From assembly GCF_947498095.1 (NCBI RefSeq), contig NZ_CANMJE010000001.1, positions 124,001 through 188,000 on the forward strand: 64,000 bases of DNA, written 5' to 3'. The position numbers and the translations under genes are program-made. This document shows, piece after piece, positions 18,074-26,047 of the stretch (the first letter of the stretch is position 1; each line of letters begins with the position of its first letter). The notes beneath the pieces were generated by a model that worked only from the letters and a program-made list of their open reading frames with translations, had not been told where the DNA came from and ran no database searches. This stretch comes from an uncultured Shimia sp. Lineage in GTDB: Bacteria > Pseudomonadota > Alphaproteobacteria > Rhodobacterales > Rhodobacteraceae.

Positions 18074-19081
18074 TTAGAGTGCCGCCAGCGCGTCCACCAG
18101 CTTGCCCGCGCCAAAGCGGAACGGATCGGTTGCCGGTAGGTTCATTTCGGCCTCAAGCTCGGCAAGATAGGCCTTGGCTTCGTCTTCACCCATGTGCTGC
18201 GTGTTGACCGAAATGCCGATCACTTCGCAGTTTGGGTTCGCCACTTTAGCAAGGGGCAGAGCCGTATCGCGCAATGCGGTAAGCGATGGCAATGAATAGC
18301 CGGGCAAACCACGCATGTGGTCACGGGTTGGCTCATGCGCCAAGACCAGTGCATCGGGTTGACCGCCATGGATCAGAGCCATCGTCACGCCTGAATAAGA
18401 CACGTGGAACAAGCTGCCCTGACCTTCGATATGATCCCAGTGATCTTCGTCATTGTCGGGAGTCAGCCATTCAACGGACCCCGCCATGAAATCCGCCACG
18501 ACTGCGTCCAAAGGCACGCCATCGCCGGTCACCAAGATGCCGGTTTGACCGGTGGCGCGGAACGTTGACTTCATACCACGTGCGCGCATCTCGGCATCCA
18601 TGCAGAGCGCGGTGTACATCTTACCCACGGAACAATCGGTTCCGACGGCAAGGCAACGTTTGCCCTTGCGCTTGACGCCATTGGCGATGGGATAGTCGAC
18701 CTCAGGCACGCGCACGTCGTGCAATGTACGACCACACGCCTCAGCAACGGCGACGAGATCAGGTTCGTCACGCAGCAAGTTGTGCAGGCCGGAGGCAAGG
18801 TCATAGCCTTCTTCCAGCGCCATCACCAAAACCTTCTTCCACTCTTGGCTGATCACGCCGCCGCGGTTGGCCACGCCAATGACCAGTGTCTTAGCGCCTG
18901 CCTTGCGGCCCTCAACCAGTGACATGTCGGTCAGGCCCAGATCGGCGCCACACCCTTCCATGCGGAATTGGCCAACGGCGTTCTCAGGACGCCAGTCCTT
19001 GATCCCGATGGCGACCTTGGCAGCCAGTTGGTCGGGCGCGTCGCCCAAAAATAGCAGATACGGAGTTTCGATCATCGACAT
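18074..19081 (-). CDS. dgcN: DUF1611 protein, probable D-glutamate N-acetyltransferase DgcN
   Basis: A 335-residue DUF1611 protein (PF07755). A Walker-A-like loop CLAVGTDCSVGKMYTAL sits near residue 145. Other conserved patches are GVANRGGVIS (about 70), TGQTGILVTGDGVPLDA (about 180) and IEGQGSLFHVSYSGV (about 218). DUF1611 proteins adjacent to dgcA have been described as DgcN, which acetylates D-glutamate to start its catabolism. The start at 19081 follows GAGGGG at 10 bases; earlier in-frame codons lie inside or before that site. First gene of the operon, 30 bases before dgcA. Confidence 0.83.
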   Translation of the reverse strand: MSMIETPYLLFLGDAPDQLAAKVAIGIKDWRPENAVGQFRMEGCGADLGLTDMSLVEGRKAGAKTLVIGVANRGGVISQEWKKVLVMALEEGYDLASGLHNLLRDEPDLVAVAEACGRTLHDVRVPEVDYPIANGVKRKGKRCLAVGTDCSVGKMYTALCMDAEMRARGMKSTFRATGQTGILVTGDGVPLDAVVADFMAGSVEWLTPDNDEDHWDHIEGQGSLFHVSYSGVTMALIHGGQPDALVLAHEPTRDHMRGLPGYSLPSLTALRDTALPLAKVANPNCEVIGISVNTQHMGEDEAKAYLAELEAEMNLPATDPFRFGAGKLVDALAAL

Positions 19082-19583
19082 GGCGCACATTCCCCTCAAC
19101 GCAAAGATTCACGTCAATTTCCACATCTTTGGGCGCAAAGAGGTACGAAATACGGCGATTTTCACCACAGAATCTCAAATTTCTTGTGAGAAATGGGGAT
19201 TTCTTGGAGTTTCCTCCCATAAGGACAGGAAATCTGACTTACTTTCTTGCGCTATCAGCTCAGAATCGACCCTTGGGGGTCGCTCAACCCGAATCCCCTA
19301 CTCTGAGCACCCCATGACGGCAGACGATCGGACTGTAGATTGCAAACAAGAGCTCTCTCAACTCAGAATTCCCCCTGAATTGGCGAGGCGCAGCGGGCGC
19401 CCTCCTGAATCCGACAGCACGGCTGACGTTATTCTACCGTTTCCTGCAGTCTGCTATACAATCACCGCCGCATTGCAGCGCGTGAATGCTGCAATCGCAG
19501 AATTTGCTTGCGAAGGGGTGCGCAATTTAATATCGCTTCGCACATCAAATTCGTAATTTCCTTACCAAGAGGCCTCGAACGAC
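19082..19583. other. 502-base divergent intergenic region between dgcN and mcl1
   Basis: No gene is recognised. The region must hold divergent promoters for the dgcN-dgcA-dat operon and mcl1. The half near mcl1 contains two inverted repeats (19473-19496 and 19508-19525). The half near dgcN is AT-rich and contains imperfectly repeated AAATTTCTTGTGAGAAATGGGG-like sequence (AGAAATGGGGATTTCTTG), which can form a small hairpin. An open plus-strand frame crossing it shows no protein motif. Confidence 0.6.
19473..19525. promoter_or_regulatory. Paired inverted repeats upstream of mcl1
   Basis: ATTGCAGC, 8 bases, GCTGCAAT (19473-19496) is a perfect inverted repeat. TTGCG, 8 bases, CGCAA (19508-19525) follows. 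Both share TTGC/GCAA half-sites and the same 8-base spacer, and their centres are 32 bases apart, about three helical turns. They lie 58-111 bases upstream of the mcl1 start. They look like operator sites for a dimeric regulator whose identity is unknown. Confidence 0.5.
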
Positions 19584-20543
19584 ATGAGCTTTCGCCCACA
19601 GCCCGCCGCCCCAGCCCGCCCTAACCGCTGTCAATTGTTTGGCCCCGGTTCGCGTACAGAGCTGTTTGAAAAAATGGCCAAATCAGCGGCTGACGTGATC
19701 AACCTTGATCTCGAAGACAGTGTCGCACCGGGCGACAAGGACATCGCTCGCAAGAACATCATTCAGGCCACCCACGAAGTCGACTGGGGCAACAAAACCC
19801 TGTCGGTTCGGATCAACGGGTTGGACACCGAGCATTGGTACAAGGACGTCGTTGAGTTGCTGGAAGGGGCGTCAGATCGCCTTGACCTGATCATGCTGCC
19901 GATGGCCGGATGTGCGGAAGATGTTTATGCGCTGGAGGCGCTGGTCGCGGCAGTGGAAAAGGCCAAGGGACGCACCAAGCCGGTCGGCTTTGAAGCCATC
20001 ATCGAAACTGCCGCAGGTATCGCCCATGTGGAAGAGATTGCCGCCGCCAGCCCGCGGATGCAGGCCATCAGCCTTGGGTACGCGGACTTTGCCGCCTCGA
20101 TGGGCATGCAGACCACTGGAATCGGCGGCACGCAGACCAACTACTACATGATCAATGAAGGTGAAAAGCACTACACCAACCCGTGGCATTGGGCGCAGGC
20201 CGCGATTGTCGCCGCTTGCCGCACGCACGGCGTCTTGCCTGTCGATGGGCCGTTTGGCGACTTTTCGGACGATGAAGCTTTTGTCGCACAAGCCCGCCGG
20301 TCGGCCACACTGGGCATGGTCGGCAAATGGGCGATCCACCCCAAACAGGTGAAACTGGCCAACGAGGTCTTTACGCCCTCAGCTGAGGCCGTTGCGGAAG
20401 CCCGGGAAATCCTGGCTGAAATGGAAAAGGCAAATGCTGCAGGCATGGGTGCCGTGACCTACAAAGGCAAGCTGATCGACCAGGCGTCGATGAAACAAGC
20501 CGAAGTGATCGTGGCGCAGGCCGAGCTGGCCGCAGGCGAGTAA
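19584..20543 (+). CDS. mcl1: L-malyl-CoA/beta-methylmalyl-CoA lyase
   Basis: A 319-residue HpcH/HpaI-CitE superfamily aldolase. CQLFGPGSRTELFEKMA (about residue 17), INLDLEDSVAPGDK (about 39, acidic metal ligand), IIETAAGIAHVEEI (about 140, the Glu ligand), and GKWAIHPKQV near residue 250 are all present. The length equals that of Rhodobacter sphaeroides Mcl1. The enzyme cleaves methylmalyl-CoA to glyoxylate and propionyl-CoA, and L-malyl-CoA to glyoxylate and acetyl-CoA, in the ethylmalonyl-CoA pathway used for C2 assimilation without isocitrate lyase. Paired inverted repeats upstream suggest dedicated control, and a strong terminator follows 22 bases after the stop. Confidence 0.93.
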   Translation: MSFRPQPAAPARPNRCQLFGPGSRTELFEKMAKSAADVINLDLEDSVAPGDKDIARKNIIQATHEVDWGNKTLSVRINGLDTEHWYKDVVELLEGASDRLDLIMLPMAGCAEDVYALEALVAAVEKAKGRTKPVGFEAIIETAAGIAHVEEIAAASPRMQAISLGYADFAASMGMQTTGIGGTQTNYYMINEGEKHYTNPWHWAQAAIVAACRTHGVLPVDGPFGDFSDDEAFVAQARRSATLGMVGKWAIHPKQVKLANEVFTPSAEAVAEAREILAEMEKANAAGMGAVTYKGKLIDQASMKQAEVIVAQAELAAGE

Positions 20544-20565
20544 TTGGTTAGCGATAATCGATTTG

Positions 20566-20592
20566 GGGCGGCGCAATTGTGCCGCCCTTTTT
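20566..20592 (+). terminator. Rho-independent terminator of mcl1
   Basis: GGGCGGC pairs perfectly with GCCGCCC (stem extended by GC/GT, AATT loop) at 20566-20587 and is followed by TTTTT. It abuts the stop codon of the convergent HTH gene. Confidence 0.92.
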
Positions 20593-21033
20593 CTATTCCG
20601 GGGGCAATCTCAAACTGCCATGCATCACCCGAACTGTTACCGCGTGAAGCACAATCCCCAATAGCCAGAACACCAGAACCCACTGCACCCACATCGGCCC
20701 GCCAGTCACGAACAGGTTCATCATCAACAGAACCGGAAAGACGAGCGCAAAAACCCACAAGTGAAGGTGAAGCCCTTTAATCTCTTTCACATGGGCCTTG
20801 GTCATTTCGCGCGTTTGTGTCGTTTCAAGACCCATATCTTTGCCCCTCGTCAGCGTTTCCACATCGGTTTCAAATGCAGTGGCGAGGCTTTTGACGGTCT
20901 CCAGTCCCGGTGTCTGGCCATTCTCAATCCTTTGAATGGTGCGAGGCGACAGCCCAGCAATGGTCGCCAGTTGTTCCTGCGACCACCCGAGGGCCAGCCG
21001 TTTTTCTCTGATCGACATGAGGTCCTTACCCAT
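20593..21033 (-). CDS. XRE-type HTH protein with 2TM domain
   Basis: About 146 residues. The N-terminal third is an XRE/Cro helix-turn-helix: REKRLALGWSQEQLATIAGLSPRTIQRIENG. The C-terminal half has two hydrophobic segments, LHLWVFALVFPVLLMMNLFV and WVQWVLVFWLLGIVLHAVTV, matching the 2TM domain (PF13239). It is therefore probably a membrane-tethered DNA-binding protein, able to link membrane state to transcription; its target is unknown. The start is uncertain between codons at 21039, 21033 and 21018; AGGAGG at about 9 bases favours 21033. Convergent with mcl1. Confidence 0.82.
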   Translation of the reverse strand: MGKDLMSIREKRLALGWSQEQLATIAGLSPRTIQRIENGQTPGLETVKSLATAFETDVETLTRGKDMGLETTQTREMTKAHVKEIKGLHLHLWVFALVFPVLLMMNLFVTGGPMWVQWVLVFWLLGIVLHAVTVRVMHGSLRLPPE

Positions 21034-21144
21034 TTGCATTGGCCTCCTATGTGGGGCAGATCGCCCGCTGGCACCACGCCAGCAACCCGACAGCCATAGG
21101 ACATCACCGTGACAGACGTCGATTACTCCGGGCAGCGACTGGTC

Positions 21145-21597
21145 TCAGGCACGTTCGTCTTTTGGAGATCCCATCACCACATATGACGTGATCGCATGGA
21201 CTTGCGGCAAGGTGCCCAAAACGTCCGTATGAAAGGCTTTGTAGGCCTCAAGAGACTCTGCCTCAACACGCAAAAGATACTCAACAGCCCCGGTGATATT
21301 GTGACACTCGCGGACTTCGGGTGCGCGGGAAATGGCACGTTCAAACGCTTCTTGCGAGGCTTTGGTATGCGAATTCAACCCAACCGTGACATAGGCTGCA
21401 AAGCCACCGCCCAAAGCCGTGCGATCCAGAACCGCGCGATAGCCTTTGATGATGCCAGCGCGCTCCAGCTCTTGTACCCGACGCAAACAGGCAGAGGGAG
21501 ACAACCCAACACGATCTGCAAGCTCAAGATTGCTGATGCGCCCATCACGTGACAATTCTTGCAATATTTGCTCGTTTATTTGGTCCATCTTAGCCAT
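21145..21597 (-). CDS. Lrp/AsnC family transcriptional regulator
   Basis: A 150-residue regulator: winged HTH (about 1-60, with ISNLELADRVGLSPSACLRRVQELE) and an AsnC/RAM ligand-binding domain (about 65-145, ending TSYVVMGSPKDERA). Lrp-type proteins form octamers and sense amino acids. It is divergent from the LysE-type exporter gene 72 bases away, a common arrangement in which the regulator switches on amino-acid export when its ligand accumulates. The shared region contains TTGCAAGATTTTCACAAAAATTCGCAAG, an imperfect repeat with TTGCAAG/TCGCAAG halves (described in parts). No clear Shine-Dalgarno site is visible. Confidence 0.92.
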   Translation of the reverse strand: MAKMDQINEQILQELSRDGRISNLELADRVGLSPSACLRRVQELERAGIIKGYRAVLDRTALGGGFAAYVTVGLNSHTKASQEAFERAISRAPEVRECHNITGAVEYLLRVEAESLEAYKAFHTDVLGTLPQVHAITSYVVMGSPKDERA

Positions 21598-21669
21598 TCA
21601 TTGCAAGATTTTCACAAAAATTCGCAAGAACGCAACCCCGTTTCTTCAAATCTGGTCTCTATTGCGCTT

Positions 21670-22266
21670 ATGAACATAGAAATCCTCACCGCCTTGGCGA
21701 CATTTGCCTTCGTGTCGTCCATCACCCCTGGACCCAACAACCTGATGCTCATGGCATCGGGTGCGAATTTCGGATTTCGCCGAACGATCCCCCATATGCT
21801 GGGCATCGGCATCGGTTTTACGATCATGGTGGTTCTGGTGGGTGTGGGCCTGATGAGTGTGTTCGACCGATTTCCGATCACGCACACGATCCTAAAGGTC
21901 TTTAGCGTCGCCTATCTGCTGTGGCTGGCATGGCGGATCGCCAACGCCGGCGCACCGGAAGGGCGCAAAGGCGAAGGGCGTCCAATGACGTTCATACAGG
22001 CCGCGCTGTTTCAATGGGTGAATCCCAAGGCTTGGACGATGGCCCTCACGGCGATCACGCTATATGCGCCGGATCGCTCTTTCTTGGCGGTGCTTTTGGT
22101 TGCGGCGACATTTGGGGCCATCAACTTGCCCTGTGTCAGCAGCTGGACCGTTCTGGGACAACAAATGCGAAGGCTCTTAACACGCCCCAAACTGTTGATC
22201 GCATTCAATTGGGTTATGGCCGCCCTGTTGGTGGCGTCACTTTATCCAGTGCTTTTGACAGGCTGA
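21670..22266 (+). CDS. LysE family translocator
   Basis: A 198-residue inner-membrane protein with about six hydrophobic segments. The family signature SSITPGPNNLMLMASG lies near residue 14, and QWVNPKAWTMAL near 115 is typical of the RhtB/LysE branch. It probably exports an amino acid or homoserine-like metabolite. The start is at 21670; the longer in-frame upstream reading crosses the promoter region and is not membrane-like. The Lrp gene is divergent and probably its regulator. Its 3' end overlaps the convergent GyrI-like gene by 25 bases. Confidence 0.92.
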   Translation: MNIEILTALATFAFVSSITPGPNNLMLMASGANFGFRRTIPHMLGIGIGFTIMVVLVGVGLMSVFDRFPITHTILKVFSVAYLLWLAWRIANAGAPEGRKGEGRPMTFIQAALFQWVNPKAWTMALTAITLYAPDRSFLAVLLVAATFGAINLPCVSSWTVLGQQMRRLLTRPKLLIAFNWVMAALLVASLYPVLLTG

Positions 22267-22871
22267 CGCAAGATCGTCCGCAGTTTTTCCGGCGCGGTTC
22301 TGCGTGGGTCAGACAGGTAAATCTCGTGATGCAGCCCGTTAAACGTAAGACCCAAATCAGGCATGATACGTTGGTGGAGATCAGCCAGTTTCTCTGCCTC
22401 ATCCGTATATGGCCCGACGTGCAAGGTCTGCAGGCTGTCACCTTCGGTCACCGTATGAAAAAATAGATCGGAGAGCCGTGAGGTGTCTGCCTCCTTTTTT
22501 GTCAGCCTTGCGCGCACAGTCTCGCAAGCCTGCTGAAAGTCACTTTCATCAATCGTATCGGGAACACGCAGTTGCACCTGCCATCGCCAGTCTTCACGCG
22601 CACCGGACACAAACACCGTTGGATCCTCTGCCCACCATAAGGCTTCCAGCGGTGGCACAACAAAATCCGCACCCTGCGCCTTGGCCATGAATTTGAGCCC
22701 ATAGGCAGTCGGGTAAAGCGCAGCCAGTGCGGCGGCATAGCCCGGACCATTTGGATCACCAGCCCCCTCAATCGCGACAAAACTGATCTCAGGAACACTC
22801 AGCCGAACCCATTGGTCCACCTTGCCGGAATACAGAGGTTTGTCGGTCTTTTTGAAATCCAGTTTGGTCAT
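22242..22871 (-). CDS. GyrI-like small-molecule-binding protein
   Basis: A 209-residue protein of the GyrI-like/AraC effector-binding type (PF06445 group). It lacks a DNA-binding domain: it starts MTKLDFKKTDKPLYSG, has VRLSVPEISFVAIEGAGDP near residue 28 and the terminal block HVGPYTDEAEKLADLH then HEIYLSDPRRTAPEKLRTIL (split by about 15 residues). Such stand-alone domains bind or hydrolyse hydrophobic cationic compounds. AAGGAG with a 7-base spacer sets the start at 22871. It overlaps the convergent LysE gene end by 25 bases. Confidence 0.83.
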   Translation of the reverse strand: MTKLDFKKTDKPLYSGKVDQWVRLSVPEISFVAIEGAGDPNGPGYAAALAALYPTAYGLKFMAKAQGADFVVPPLEALWWAEDPTVFVSGAREDWRWQVQLRVPDTIDESDFQQACETVRARLTKKEADTSRLSDLFFHTVTEGDSLQTLHVGPYTDEAEKLADLHQRIMPDLGLTFNGLHHEIYLSDPRRTAPEKLRTILRQPVKSTG

Positions 22872-23033
22872 GCCATCGCTCCTTGCGTAGGACATCTCAC
22901 GATTATCACACCTTCCTGTCCAAAACTGTCAGCAATGCGCAAACAGAAATGACTTTCCCCCTATCGCGCATTCTTGCAATTACCCAGCGTCACAGTCATA
23001 TAACGAGACACAAGATTTGCCCGGGACCGGACT

Positions 23034-23996
23034 ATGACAAACTATCTCGACTTTGAAAAACCGCTGGCTGAAATCGAAGGCAAAGCCGAGGAACTGCGTG
23101 CGCTGGCACGGCAGAACGAAGAGATGGACGTTGCCGATGAGGCCGCGGCGCTGGATCGCAAGGCCGCCGACCTCCTGAACGACCTTTACAAAGACCTGAC
23201 GCCCTGGCGAAAATGCCAGGTCGCTCGTCACCCCGAGCGTCCGCATTGCAAAGACTACATTGAGGCGCTGTTCACGGAATACACACCGCTTGCCGGCGAC
23301 AGGAACTTCGCCGATGACCATGCTGTCATGGGCGGTCTCGCACGGTTCGAAGGTAAACCGGTCATGGTCATCGGCCATGAGAAAGGCACCGACACCAAGT
23401 CGCGGATTGAACGCAACTTTGGCATGGCCCGCCCCGAAGGGTATCGCAAGGCGATCCGCTTGATGGAAATGGCTGACAAGTTCGGCCTGCCAGTGGTGAC
23501 ATTGGTCGACACGCCCGGCGCCTACCCCGGCAAAGGCGCCGAAGAGCGTGGACAATCTGAAGCCATCGCGCGGTCTACTGAAAAATGCCTGCAGATTGGC
23601 GTACCACTGGTGTCGATCGTGATCGGCGAGGGTGGTTCTGGCGGCGCTGTGGCCTTTGCCACGGCCAATCGCGTCGCCATGCTAGAGCATTCGGTCTATT
23701 CGGTGATTTCTCCCGAGGGCTGCGCTTCGATTCTCTGGAAAGACGCCGAAAAGATGCGCGAAGCGGCTGAGGCGCTGCGGTTGACTGCGCAAGATCTCAA
23801 CAAGCTGGGTGTTGCAGATGTCATCATCGAAGAGCCCAGCGGGGGGGCGCACAGGGATCGCCAGACGACGATCAAATCCGTTGGCAACGCAATCAGCGGC
23901 ATGCTCAAAGAGATGGACAATCAGGGACCCAGGGAACTGATTAAGTCGCGTCGCGAGAAATTCCTGAAACTCGGGGACAAAGGCCTCGCGGCCTGA
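23034..23996 (+). CDS. accA: Acetyl-CoA carboxylase carboxyltransferase subunit alpha
   Basis: A 320-residue cytosolic subunit that, with AccD, transfers a carboxyl group from biotin to acetyl-CoA to give malonyl-CoA for fatty acid synthesis. It begins [19 protein letters not shown]. The crotonase-like core shows [18 protein letters not shown] (about residue 157), [13 protein letters not shown] (about 197) and [14 protein letters not shown] (about 222). Length is as expected. Like most AccA genes in Alphaproteobacteria it stands apart from accD, accB and accC. Confidence 0.97.
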   Translation: MTNYLDFEKPLAEIEGKAEELRALARQNEEMDVADEAAALDRKAADLLNDLYKDLTPWRKCQVARHPERPHCKDYIEALFTEYTPLAGDRNFADDHAVMGGLARFEGKPVMVIGHEKGTDTKSRIERNFGMARPEGYRKAIRLMEMADKFGLPVVTLVDTPGAYPGKGAEERGQSEAIARSTEKCLQIGVPLVSIVIGEGGSGGAVAFATANRVAMLEHSVYSVISPEGCASILWKDAEKMREAAEALRLTAQDLNKLGVADVIIEEPSGGAHRDRQTTIKSVGNAISGMLKEMDNQGPRELIKSRREKFLKLGDKGLAA

Positions 23997-24033
23997 TCTT
24001 TCCCGACGGCCCGCGCGCGTCTAAGCTGCAAGC

Positions 24034-25365
24034 ATGTTGGGCATTCTAAGCAACACGACATTTCGACGATTATTCTTGGCGCAAGTCGTTGCCCTGATGG
24101 GCACCGGCCTGCTGACCGTGGCACTTGGACTCTTGGCCTATGACCTCGCGGGCAATTCTGCAGGCGCCGTTTTGGGCACTGCCTATACGATCAAGATGAT
24201 CGCCTATGTGGGCCTGTCCCCCGTGGCGGCTGCCATAGCCTCGCGCCTGCCACGCAAGCAGGTGTTGGTTGCGATGGATCTGTTACGAGCGGCAGTAGCG
24301 CTGAGTCTGCCTTTCGTCGATGCGGTCTGGCAAATCTACGTCCTGATCTTTTTGCTGCAATCGGCCTCGGCGACATTCACGCCTGCGTTTCAGGCCGTGA
24401 TACCCGACATTCTAACCGACGAACGAGATTATACCCGCGCTCTGTCGCTGTCGCGGCTGGCCTATGACATCGAGAATCTTGTTTCCCCAGCGCTAGCAGG
24501 CCTTTTGCTGATGATGATGGACTTTCACTGGCTCTTTGCCGGAACCGTGGCAGGGTTCCTGTGGTCGACCGCCCTTATTCAAGTCACACGCCTGCCATCG
24601 CAACGCTCAGAGCCGCCCCGGCCCTTCGTTGAACGCGTGACGCGTGGCACATGGATTTACCTCTCCACGCCTCGGCTCAGAGGGTTGCTGGCCTTTAACT
24701 TTGCCGCCGCAGCAGCAGGCGCCTTTGTTCTGGTCAACACGGTCGTCATGATCCGCGGGGTGTTTGGCCTGGGCGAGACACATCTGGCCTATGCGATGGC
24801 GACGTTTGGCGGCGGCTCCATGCTCTCTGCTCTACTTATCCCAAGCTTGCTGGATCGAGCGACAGATCGCAGTGTCATGAGACTTGCCGCTCTGATGCTG
24901 GCCTGCGTGACCCTGGTCCACGGGGTGTTGTTTGCGACGTTCGGGCCGATGCGGTGGGAAGTGTTCTTGGGCTTCTGGTTCGCATCAGGCGTGCTTTATT
25001 CGGCCATCCTGACCCCGTCAGGGCGACTGTTGCGCCGGTCCGCCCATCCTGAGGACCGCCCAGCACTATTCACCGCACAGTTTGCACTGAGCCATGCTTG
25101 TTGGCTTGTGACGTACCCACTGGCCGGATGGGCTGCGGAATTGGTGTCGCTGCCATTTGCTCTGATCTTACTAGGGGCACTGGCGGTGATAGCGACCGTG
25201 GTTGGCATGGTGGTCTGGAAAGACCCCGCGCATCAGGATCTAACCCACAGTCATCCTGACCTGCCACCTGAGCATCCTCATTTGCGCGCGCATGACGGTC
25301 AGCGGCGCCATACCCATGAAATTGTGATTGATGATGAGCACCGCGTCTGGCCAACCCAAGGGTGA
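24034..25365 (+). CDS. EntS-like MFS exporter with a His-rich tail
   Basis: A 443-residue inner-membrane protein of the EntS/MFS_3 kind. It starts LSNTTFRRLFLAQVVALMGTGLL and has about 11-12 hydrophobic segments, with TPAFQAVIPDILTDERDYTRALSLSRLAYDIENLVSPALAG (described as the central loop, about residues 113-153) typical of this branch. The last 40 residues are hydrophilic and carry about nine histidines (HSHPDLPPEHPHLRAH, RRHTHE), suggesting metal binding. Relatives export siderophores or nickel and cobalt; the tail makes a metal role plausible. It lies 37 bases after accA; its stop directly abuts the convergent GntR gene. Confidence 0.85.
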   Translation: MLGILSNTTFRRLFLAQVVALMGTGLLTVALGLLAYDLAGNSAGAVLGTAYTIKMIAYVGLSPVAAAIASRLPRKQVLVAMDLLRAAVALSLPFVDAVWQIYVLIFLLQSASATFTPAFQAVIPDILTDERDYTRALSLSRLAYDIENLVSPALAGLLLMMMDFHWLFAGTVAGFLWSTALIQVTRLPSQRSEPPRPFVERVTRGTWIYLSTPRLRGLLAFNFAAAAAGAFVLVNTVVMIRGVFGLGETHLAYAMATFGGGSMLSALLIPSLLDRATDRSVMRLAALMLACVTLVHGVLFATFGPMRWEVFLGFWFASGVLYSAILTPSGRLLRRSAHPEDRPALFTAQFALSHACWLVTYPLAGWAAELVSLPFALILLGALAVIATVVGMVVWKDPAHQDLTHSHPDLPPEHPHLRAHDGQRRHTHEIVIDDEHRVWPTQG

Positions 25366-26016
25366 TCAGCGCGCCAACATCTTGAGGCCCTGGGTCACAT
25401 CGGATCGCACAGCCAACCGCAATCCCGGTTCATCTCCGGCCTTGAGGGCCGCGATGATCAGGCGGTGAAAGTGCGGCGGTTCGCTTTTGCGGAACCGGCC
25501 ATAGAGCGCACGCATGGTGGGGCCAAGTTGCAACCAGACAGTTTCAGCCATCGCAAGCATGGCCGGAGCTTGCGCACGAAGATACAGGGTTCTGTGAAAT
25601 TCAAGGTTGGTTCGAATGTAACTGACGGCATCGCGATTTTCGACCGCCTCTGTGACGTTGCCATTGATGGTCTGTAAACGTTCAATCAAGGCAATATGCG
25701 CCCGTGGCAGGGCCCGGCTCGCCAGCTCAACTTCCAACAACGCTCTGAGCGCCGCCAACTCTTCGATACGCTCGCTGCTCAATTCTGGCGTGGACACACG
25801 TCCGGAGTTCGACAAAAACAACGCCCCTTCGGCTACAAGGCGGCGAACGGCTTCGCGGGCAGGCGTCATGGACACATCAAATTCTTTGCCAATGCCCCGT
25901 AAGGTCAGTGCCTGACCCGGTGCAATTTCGCCATGCATGATCCGCGTGCGCAAACGGCGATAAACACGATCATGGGCAGAGCTTGAGAGGTCTTGGGGGC
26001 GTGTTTGTGTCAGCAT
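25366..26016 (-). CDS. GntR family regulator with FCD domain
   Basis: A 216-residue DNA-binding protein. The N-terminal winged HTH includes RVYRRLRTRIMHGEIAPGQ and FDVSMTPAREAVRRLVAEG. The C-terminal all-helical FCD domain (about 85-210) has LRALLEVELASRAL and NLEFHRTLYLRAQ, with the histidine used for metal or ligand contact. FadR-subfamily members respond to organic acids. No obvious target operon adjoins: the MFS gene is convergent and the YgjP-like gene is upstream on the same strand. A TGTGATCACA palindrome directly before its ATG suggests autoregulation. Confidence 0.9.
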   Translation of the reverse strand: MLTQTRPQDLSSSAHDRVYRRLRTRIMHGEIAPGQALTLRGIGKEFDVSMTPAREAVRRLVAEGALFLSNSGRVSTPELSSERIEELAALRALLEVELASRALPRAHIALIERLQTINGNVTEAVENRDAVSYIRTNLEFHRTLYLRAQAPAMLAMAETVWLQLGPTMRALYGRFRKSEPPHFHRLIIAALKAGDEPGLRLAVRSDVTQGLKMLAR

Positions 26017-26024
26017 ACGTCAAA

Positions 26025-26034
26025 TGTGATCACA
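26025..26034. promoter_or_regulatory. TGTGATCACA palindrome before the GntR gene
   Basis: A perfect 10-base palindrome centred 13-14 bases upstream of the GntR start codon, flanked by AAA and AAT. It lies between the start codon and the nearest purine-rich site (AGGAG), so binding there would block transcription or translation initiation of the regulator. Candidate autoregulatory operator. Confidence 0.4.
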
Positions 26035-26047
26035 AATCTCCTGGCGG

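Noticed and set aside
18867-19556. Plus-strand frame of 229 codons crossing the dgcN-mcl1 spacer
   Set aside because: Its first part is antisense to dgcN, the rest is low-complexity promoter DNA, and no domain is recognisable.
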